DNA of 7,465 bases from positions 1 through 7,465 of the forward strand of contig DASSJI010000100.1 in assembly GCA_035691285.1 (NCBI GenBank), written 5' to 3'. The stretch comes from DATFEN01 sp035691285. GTDB taxonomy: Bacteria; Acidobacteriota; Vicinamibacteria; Fen-336. A model generated the notes under the pieces. That model was not told the DNA's origin. It did not search any database and saw nothing but the letters and a program-made list of their open reading frames with translations. Below, in pieces: positions 1 through 4,933 of the stretch. The stretch's first letter is position 1. Each line of letters begins with the position of its first letter. The position numbers were made by a program, and so were the translations under genes.

Positions 1-2
1 GA

Positions 3-191
3 TCTCCCGCGGACTCACGCTTCATTATTCTTTCCCGTGCGACGGGTGGCCCTGTTTTCCCCGACGCGAAGCAGTTGGCCGTTACGACGGGGCGATTCCA
101 GCCCCGAGCGGACGTCGATCTCGCGGTGGACGCACCGGGTCTGTCTGCGCTCGAGTGGCTGCGGCTGAGCGACATTGCGGAGGACGTCTAG
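3..191 (+). CDS. 3' end of an unidentified plus-strand gene (partial, runs off left edge)
   Basis: Frame 3 of the plus strand is open from the left edge to a TAG at 189-191 and encodes 62 residues ending in ALEWLRLSDIAEDV. I do not recognise the family. All three plus frames are open here for most of this length because of the high GC, so openness alone proves little. Frame 3 is preferred because it reads like a normal soluble protein, acidic with hydrophobic patches and no cysteine. The other two plus frames give Arg/Cys/Gly- or Arg/Ser-rich products typical of shadow frames. G or C is at the third codon position in roughly three quarters of codons. The stop is 8 bp from the stop of the convergent minus-strand gene, and both stops sit in one hairpin, which supports a real gene end. 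Function cannot be inferred from this fragment. Confidence 0.5.
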   Translation, partial: SPADSRFIILSRATGGPVFPDAKQLAVTTGRFQPRADVDLAVDAPGLSALEWLRLSDIAEDV

Positions 192-209
192 AGTTCAGCC
201 TAGCGTCCT
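181..209. terminator. Hairpin across two convergent stop codons, possible shared terminator
   Basis: The arms are AGGACG-t-CTAG (181-191) and CTAGCGTCCT (200-209), giving ten base pairs with a one-base bulge (t187) around an 8-nt loop. The plus-strand gene's TAG (189-191) lies in the left arm and the minus-strand gene's TAG (read from 202 to 200) lies in the right arm. There is no T-tract on either side, so it is not a canonical intrinsic terminator. It could still act as a bidirectional 3'-end stabiliser or weak terminator between convergent transcripts. The structure is seen in the sequence; the role is inferred. Confidence 0.45.
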
Positions 210-1003
210 GAGAGCGGCAGGAGCCCAGCGTTCGAGATGGCGGGGACAGCCTCGGGGGATGCGAGAAAGCGTAGCAACGCCTCGGCCGCTTCCGGCTGTC
301 TGGCCACACGGCCGAGCGCCGCGGAGAAGAAGGTGTCCGGCTGCAGCTCGGCCGGGATCGGCCCGACGAAGCTGACCCCGGGCACGTGCAACAGCTCACT
401 GACCTGCTGGAAGCCGATCTCCGCGTCGCCGCGGGCCACCACGGCGGCCACCGGCTCGCCGGAGGGCGGTCCCCTCACCTTGTGAGTCTTGTCCGCCAGC
501 TGATCGGCCACGCCCAGCTTCGCGAAGAGCGTCGTGGACAGGTAGATGCCGCTCGCACTGTCCGAGTAGGCGATGGACTTCGCGCTCAGCAGCGCGCGCC
601 TGAATGCGTCCACGGTGCCGATGTCCGGTATCCCTGCCCCGGCGCGGACGACCATGCCGATCTGCGAGCGCGCGAGGTCGAGCTTGCTGCCCGACCGCAC
701 CAGTCCCCGGCGGTCGAGATCGTCGATCGACGCCCCGACGGCGATCACGACGTCGGCCGGCTCGCCTCGCTCGAGACGGTTGGGAATCGCTTCCGGGGAA
801 TCCCCGAGGGACGGGCCACGCGTGGTCACGAGCCGGTGACCGGTGCTCCGCTCGAAGGCCGGGCCCAGTTCGGAATAGGCCTGGTAGAACCCGGCGGAGA
901 CCATCACGTGCACCTCTGCGGGGGGCGCGGCCCCCGCGGCCAGCGCCGTGGCCAGACCCGCCAGGGCGGAAGACCATCGCGATGACGTGTGGCTACGTTT
1001 CAT
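200..1003 (-). CDS. Secreted ModA-like substrate-binding protein (SBP_bac_11 type), orphan
   Basis: This 267-residue protein has the layout of an extracytoplasmic binding protein of the molybdate-binding-protein-like class. A signal peptide is visible: basic start (MKR), hydrophobic stretch at about residues 13-26 (ALAGLATALAAGAA), cleavage probably near 25-29. The mature protein opens with VMVSAGFY (33-40), the position where ModA-like proteins contact the oxyanion. It continues with TGHRLVTTRGPS (54-65), the hinge strand PADVVIAV (82-89), YSDSASGIY (146-154) and SGEPVAAVVARGDAEIGFQQ (181-200), in family order. Its length is typical. The ATG at 1003 is 6 bp past the stop of the upstream kinase gene. 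The only Shine-Dalgarno-like purines (GATGAGAA) overlap that stop, which suggests translational coupling. No permease (modB) or ATPase (modC) follows, since the next gene is convergent. True ModA and generic ModA-like proteins cannot be told apart here, so the ligand is left open. Confidence 0.87.
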   Translation of the reverse strand: MKRSHTSSRWSSALAGLATALAAGAAPPAEVHVMVSAGFYQAYSELGPAFERSTGHRLVTTRGPSLGDSPEAIPNRLERGEPADVVIAVGASIDDLDRRGLVRSGSKLDLARSQIGMVVRAGAGIPDIGTVDAFRRALLSAKSIAYSDSASGIYLSTTLFAKLGVADQLADKTHKVRGPPSGEPVAAVVARGDAEIGFQQVSELLHVPGVSFVGPIPAELQPDTFFSAALGRVARQPEAAEALLRFLASPEAVPAISNAGLLPLSGR

Positions 1004-1009
1004 GCGTTC

Positions 1010-3619
1010 TCATCGCAGGCCCGCGACCAGGAAGAGGTCGGAGAAGGACTGCTGGTAGGAGTAGGCGTACGACTGTCCGTCCCTGGTCATGACGATCGCG
1101 TCGACGCCGGTGACGCCCGCCGGGTCTCGGAGCTCGATCTCACGCACCGGGCGCCGCTCGCCGCGCTCGATGTCGACCGTGAACACGCGAGCCGGGAGCT
1201 GGCCCGGGTCGAAGATGTAGAGGCGCCGACCGTCCGCGGTCCACTGGATCGGCAGCTCGTTCACGCCCACGTCCGGGACCCGGAGTTCGTTCCCGCCCTC
1301 GATCGGGACGATCGCGATTCCGCCCGCCGCCTCGGGGTACGCGACGAGCCGTCCGTCGGGCGAGACCAGAGGCGATTGGCTGTCCCGGTTGCTGCGCCCG
1401 CGCAGGCGGATCTCCGGCCCGAGTGCACGCAGTGGCTCTGCTCCAAGACCGGCGATGAACAGGCGCCGCGGTCCGTCGCCCTCGCGAGCCACCAGAACGA
1501 CCCGGTCCCCGTCCGGCAGGAAGCGCGCCGTCGCGAGCTCGCTGAACGGCAGCCGGCGCACGCGCGGCGCGCCGGCGCCGGTCGGAAGCGCCGCGATCTC
1601 ACCCTCGCGCAGGGCGAGCGCCCACTTCCCGTCAGGCGACAGGTCCTGGGCATCCCCTTCTCCCAGGCGGATCGCGGCCGTACCGCTGAGGTCCCTCAGA
1701 TAGGCCCCGATCTTCCCACCCTCACGCTCCGAGTACTCCTTGAAGAGCAGGCGGCGGCCGTCGTCGGAGAGATCGGCGACGGTCGAGGTCTCGAGCCAGG
1801 CCAGGTTCTTCTCCTTCGCAGCGCCTGGCTCCCGTCCGAACATGTGGCCGCGGGCCCTCACGTTCGCCACGAGCGCGCGGCCGTCCGGCCGGACGTCGTG
1901 GATCTCGAGCGTTCCCGGCGCCTCCATCAGCGAGCGCTCCCTCCCAAGGAGACCCACCGCGTACAGAGCCGAAGCCAGTCCTTCCCGGGTTCCTCCGAAC
2001 CACACCTCGTCGCCCCGAGGCGACCAGGCCAGGTTCCACCAGTCGACCCATCCGGCCGAAAGCCGTCGTCGCGCGCCGGAGCGGTCGATCACGACGACCG
2101 AGAAGCCGCCCTTCTCCTTTTCGAAGACAGCGACCCGGGCGCCGTCCGGCGAAACCCGCGGCCAGATCAGGTGCTCGTGTGGGACACGGTAGAGGACGGT
2201 GCCGAGCGGGTATTCGAGAACGCGACCGCCGCCGACCTTCCGGATCACGGCCAGCGTCTTCCCGTCCGGGGCCCAGTCCGCCCAGACCACGTCCTCCGCC
2301 AGTTCGCGGGGCGTCCCTCCGCTCGCCGGGAGCAGGGCGAGCGTGCCCGACTTCAGGTAGGAGTTGGAGCCGTGCAGCGTGGGAATCAGGATCGCGAGCT
2401 CGCCGGTGGGCGAGACGGCGAGGAGGTCGGCACCCACCTGGCCGAGCGACAGCTCGCCCCCGCTGCCGGGCCGCGCCTGGAAGAGCTCGCGCGGCCTCCC
2501 TTCCCAGGCCGCAGCGTAGAAGACGGCCTGCCCGTCGGGGGCGAAGCGGGCGTTGACGAAGTGGCCGAAGCGGAATGTCAGGCGCTCGAAGCCGAGCGCG
2601 GGTGCCTCTCCAGGTCCACTCGGCCGCGCCGCCCGGTGTCCCGCGAGGCCTCCGACAACCAGCCCGGCGCACGCAACTCCGATCAACTGGCGGCGCGACC
2701 AGCGCGGCCTCGCCACGACGGCCTCGGGGCGTTCGTCGCGGTCCGGCCCTCGCAGCAGGTCGTCGATCGCGATCCGCGCGTCGGCGATGTCGTGCAGCCG
2801 GTTCGTCGGGTTCCTTTCGAGGCAACCGCGCAGCAGACGGTGAACTGCCGGAGGTGTCGACGTTGGCAACGCGGCGAGATCGATCTCCGTCTTCAGGACG
2901 CCGGCCAGCACGTCACTGGTCGTTTCGCCGGTGAACAGGCGCCTGGCCGTGAGCATCTCGAACAGCACGACGCCGAAGGCCCAGATGTCCGCTCGCTTGT
3001 CGACCGGCTTTCCGCGCGCCTGCTCGGGCGACATGTAGGCGGCGGTGCCGAGGATGACGCCCGCCTGCGTGCCGGTGTGGGCGAGGGTTGGAGACTGTGA
3101 CAGCTCGGCCGACGAGCCCGGTACCGCGTCGCCCGCGTAGGCCTTGGCCAGGCCGAAGTCCAGCACCTTGACCTTGCCGTCCAGCGTCAGCTTGACGTTG
3201 GCGGGCTTCAAGTCGCGGTGGACGATGCCCTTCTCGTGCGCTTCCTCGAGCGCCGCCGCGATCTGCCGCGCAAGGGGCAGCGCCTCGTCGACGGGGATCG
3301 GCCCGTGCTTCAGCCGCTCGGCGAGGTCTTCGCCTTCGACGAGCTCCATCGCCAGGAAGTGCGTGGTCGAGCCGTCTTCGGGCAAAGCGCTCTCGAAGCC
3401 GTAGACGTGGGCGATGTTCGGGTGGTTGAGCGAGGCGAGCAGCTTCGCCTCGCGCTCGAAGCGCGTGAGGCGTTCCGGGTCCGCAGCCAGCTCGGCCGGC
3501 AGCACCTTGATCGCCACGTCGCGTCCGAGCTTCGTGTCCGTCGCCCGGTACACCTCCCCCATGCCGCCAGCCCCGAGCGCGGCAGTGATCCTGTAATGGC
3601 CGAGAGTGGCGCCGACCAT
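1010..3619 (-). CDS. Transmembrane Ser/Thr protein kinase with C-terminal PD40/TolB-like beta-propeller
   Basis: This complete 869-residue protein is a Hanks-type kinase that should phosphorylate Ser/Thr on cytoplasmic targets and itself. The kinase domain spans about residues 8-290: glycine loop GAGGMG (16-21), VAIK lysine K38, helix-C Glu E57, HRDLKPAN (134-141, catalytic D136), DFG (154-156), SPE in place of APE (197-199) and DIWAFG (211-216), so it looks catalytically competent. A basic linker with SRRQ (308-311) precedes a Gly/Ala-rich membrane segment (about 312-327). Residues ~345-869 form the outer propeller, with repeated PDG turns such as FAPDGQ (359-364), WAPDGK (449-454) and a final MTRDGQ near 844. 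The tail SDLFLVAGLR is common in acidobacterial kinases of this design (recalled from the family). The start is supported by the typical MVGATLGHYRI opening and an AAGGAAG/GGAG ribosome site. It lies 41 bp after the ATPase gene and 6 bp before the binding-protein gene. Its substrate and signal are unknown. Confidence 0.95.
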   Translation of the reverse strand: MVGATLGHYRITAALGAGGMGEVYRATDTKLGRDVAIKVLPAELAADPERLTRFEREAKLLASLNHPNIAHVYGFESALPEDGSTTHFLAMELVEGEDLAERLKHGPIPVDEALPLARQIAAALEEAHEKGIVHRDLKPANVKLTLDGKVKVLDFGLAKAYAGDAVPGSSAELSQSPTLAHTGTQAGVILGTAAYMSPEQARGKPVDKRADIWAFGVVLFEMLTARRLFTGETTSDVLAGVLKTEIDLAALPTSTPPAVHRLLRGCLERNPTNRLHDIADARIAIDDLLRGPDRDERPEAVVARPRWSRRQLIGVACAGLVVGGLAGHRAARPSGPGEAPALGFERLTFRFGHFVNARFAPDGQAVFYAAAWEGRPRELFQARPGSGGELSLGQVGADLLAVSPTGELAILIPTLHGSNSYLKSGTLALLPASGGTPRELAEDVVWADWAPDGKTLAVIRKVGGGRVLEYPLGTVLYRVPHEHLIWPRVSPDGARVAVFEKEKGGFSVVVIDRSGARRRLSAGWVDWWNLAWSPRGDEVWFGGTREGLASALYAVGLLGRERSLMEAPGTLEIHDVRPDGRALVANVRARGHMFGREPGAAKEKNLAWLETSTVADLSDDGRRLLFKEYSEREGGKIGAYLRDLSGTAAIRLGEGDAQDLSPDGKWALALREGEIAALPTGAGAPRVRRLPFSELATARFLPDGDRVVLVAREGDGPRRLFIAGLGAEPLRALGPEIRLRGRSNRDSQSPLVSPDGRLVAYPEAAGGIAIVPIEGGNELRVPDVGVNELPIQWTADGRRLYIFDPGQLPARVFTVDIERGERRPVREIELRDPAGVTGVDAIVMTRDGQSYAYSYQQSFSDLFLVAGLR
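2750..3460 (-). repeat. Kinase-coding repeat, copy 1 (paralogous with 6755-7465)
   Basis: This stretch encodes the kinase domain of the complete kinase from F54 to its C-terminal end. It aligns without gaps to 6755-7465 at a constant offset of 4005 bp. The longest perfect match I found is 31 nt (3139-3169 against 7144-7174), around the DFG-coding region, followed by one mismatch and 17 more identical bases. By hand count about 62 of 236 aligned residues differ, or roughly 74% protein identity. The copies are in the same orientation. The left boundary is approximate, placed where similarity fades in the linker. Confidence 0.8.
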
Positions 3620-3623
3620 CCGT

Positions 3624-3636
3624 CTCCAGCTTCCTT
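3624..3636 (-). promoter_or_regulatory. Ribosome binding site of the complete kinase gene
   Basis: Upstream of the ATG at 3619 the minus strand carries AAGGAAG (3636-3630, 10-nt spacer) and then GGAG (3627-3624, 4-nt spacer). The first has the better spacing. Their presence supports the start at 3619. I see no promoter in the 41-bp gap, so this gene is probably read from upstream. Confidence 0.5.
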
Positions 3637-3660
3637 GTTCTGGGGGCGACGGCGGCTATT

Positions 3661-4830
3661 CTATGCCGACCCGCGCAGCAGTCGCCGGGATTCCTTGACT
3701 TCCGCGAGGGGGACAACCGTCACGGAGTTGGACAGGGCGTAGCGCCTCGCACCAGGGTAGAGGACGAGCATGTGGTCCAGCTTCAAGGTTTCGATAGCCG
3801 CGCGCATCGACGCCTCGAGCCTCGGAGCGTCTGATCGCTTGATCTCCAGCCCGTACTTCCGCCCGCCCACCAGCAACAGCAGGTCGAGCTCCGGTCCGCT
3901 GTGGACCGCCCAGAAGCATGCTTCGTCGGGTTCCACGGCCTTGAGCACTTCTTCGATCGCGTAGCCCTCCCAGGAAGCGCCGCACTTGGGGTGGCTGAGG
4001 AGGTCCTCTTCGCCGGTCACCCCTCCGAGGAGATAGTGCAGCAGTCCGCTGTCTCGGATGTAGACCTTCGGGGCCTTGACCTGTCGTTTGTCGACGTTCT
4101 CGTGCCAGGGCGGGAGCTGCCGCACCATGAAGAGGTCCGTGAAGGTGTCGAGGTAGCGCCGCACGGTCTTCGCGTCCACGCCGAGCGACCCCGCGAAGTC
4201 CGTCGCCTTCCACACGCCACCGTGGTAGTGGGCGAGCATCCTCCAGAAGCGAAGCAGGGTCGTGGCCGAGGCGGGAACCACCGCCGCCAACTGCGGAAGG
4301 TCCCGTTCCAGGAAGGTCGCGACGAACTCGCGCCGCCAGGCGAGGCTATCGAGCTCCGAGCGCGCGAGGAACGAGCGTGGGAAGCCCCCGCGCAGCCAGT
4401 GCCTGGGGAGCGCCTTCTGGCTCACGTCGCTCATGGCCAGGCCCGTCATGCGTACGACCTCGATGCGTCCGGCCAGCGATTCGGAGGACTGCTTGAGCAG
4501 GCCTGGCGCAGCGCTGCCGAGGATCAGGAAGCGGGCCGGCGACGGCCGTCGGTCGACGAGGACGCGGAGCGCCGGGAAGAGCTCAGGCCGGCGTTGCACC
4601 TCGTCGATCACGACGAGCCCGGTGAGTGCCGAGAGCGCGGTGATGGGCTCCTGGAGCCGCTCCAGGGCCACTGGATCCTCGAGATCGAAGTAGTTCCTCC
4701 CTCGCGCTGGCAACAACTGCCGGGCCAGCGTCGTCTTTCCGCACTGCCTCGGGCCGACGATGCACACGACCGGAGAGCGGCGGAGGGCCGTCCTGACCTG
4801 CGCGAGGAGCTGCCGCCGCCGGATCACCAT
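3661..4830 (-). CDS. AAA_14/DUF4143 family P-loop ATPase
   Basis: This 389-residue protein is of normal length for the family, which is widespread in bacteria and archaea, patchily distributed, and of unknown cellular role. The N-terminal ATPase module shows Walker A GPRQCGKTT (26-34), Walker B VVIDE with VQR after it (73-80), and FLILGSAAP (101-109), the usual sensor-like strand. A winged-helix-like segment (about 207-230, WKATDFAGSLGVDAKTVRRY) is followed by the DUF4143 part, with KVYIRDSGLLHYLLG (255-269) and the W287-E288...E293-E294 signature. A C-terminal PD-(D/E)xK-like core is visible as E314, D316 and E329-x-K331 (GLEIKRS). Whether it cuts DNA is unknown; the fold is also used for non-catalytic binding. 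No Shine-Dalgarno is evident before the ATG at 4830, and an in-frame TGA lies 57 nt upstream. An inverted repeat just upstream suggests its own control. It sits between two kinase genes on the same strand and resembles an inserted accessory gene. Confidence 0.93.
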   Translation of the reverse strand: MVIRRRQLLAQVRTALRRSPVVCIVGPRQCGKTTLARQLLPARGRNYFDLEDPVALERLQEPITALSALTGLVVIDEVQRRPELFPALRVLVDRRPSPARFLILGSAAPGLLKQSSESLAGRIEVVRMTGLAMSDVSQKALPRHWLRGGFPRSFLARSELDSLAWRREFVATFLERDLPQLAAVVPASATTLLRFWRMLAHYHGGVWKATDFAGSLGVDAKTVRRYLDTFTDLFMVRQLPPWHENVDKRQVKAPKVYIRDSGLLHYLLGGVTGEEDLLSHPKCGASWEGYAIEEVLKAVEPDEACFWAVHSGPELDLLLLVGGRKYGLEIKRSDAPRLEASMRAAIETLKLDHMLVLYPGARRYALSNSVTVVPLAEVKESRRLLRGSA

Positions 4831-4838
4831 CGCCCGAT

Positions 4839-4844
4839 GATATA
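4839..4844 (-). promoter_or_regulatory. Possible -10 box (TATATC) for a leaderless ATPase transcript
   Basis: On the minus strand TATATC lies 8 nt before the ATG at 4830, in the only clearly A+T-rich spot of the gap. A start site about 7 nt downstream of it would fall almost on the ATG, giving a leaderless or near-leaderless mRNA, in line with the absence of a Shine-Dalgarno. No convincing -35 element was found at 16-18 nt, so this is tentative. Confidence 0.25.
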
Positions 4845-4875
4845 TGAAATACAGGCATGATGTGCCCGTATTTCA
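4845..4875. promoter_or_regulatory. 31-nt inverted repeat, candidate operator upstream of the ATPase gene
   Basis: The left arm TGAAATACaGGCA (4845-4857) and right arm TGCCcGTATTTCA (4863-4875) pair at 12 of 13 positions around TGATG (4858-4862). The structure begins 14 bp upstream of the ATPase ATG and abuts the possible -10 box. Its A+T-rich outer arms stand out from the GC-rich surroundings. The location and dyad symmetry suggest an operator for a dimeric regulator, possibly the ATPase itself through its winged-helix-like region. It could instead form an RNA hairpin in read-through transcripts. The repeat is seen directly; the function is inferred. Confidence 0.55.
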
Positions 4876-4895
4876 GCCTCAAGTGCGGGTCAGGG

Positions 4896-4919
4896 CGCCC
4901 GCCCAATCTGGGGGGGGCG
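4896..4919. other. GC-rich hairpin after the partial kinase gene
   Basis: CGCCCGCCC (4896-4904) can pair with GGGGGGGCG (4911-4919) at 8 of 9 positions around a 6-nt loop, 15 bp downstream of the partial kinase's stop codon. No T-tract follows on the minus strand, so intrinsic termination is not well supported. It might protect the 3' end of the kinase mRNA or be a by-product of the G/C-rich tract (eight Gs at 4910-4917). Confidence 0.2.
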
Positions 4920-4933
4920 AGCCGCCTTGACAC

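Noticed and set aside
989..3100. Very long plus-strand open frame (about 700 codons) opposite the complete kinase gene
   Set aside because: It lies antisense to a gene with clear kinase motifs and propeller repeats. Its product is a low-complexity Arg/Asp/Pro/Val-rich sequence typical of antisense frames in GC-rich DNA, and no domain is visible.
3901..4860. Plus-strand open frame opposite the ATPase gene
   Set aside because: Its product is rich in Arg, Glu and His with no recognisable motif, while the minus strand has intact Walker A, Walker B and DUF4143 signatures.
4910..4917. Run of eight Gs as a phase-variation tract
   Set aside because: It lies in the gap after the partial kinase's stop codon and outside the core promoter candidate of the ATPase, so slippage would not change a reading frame.
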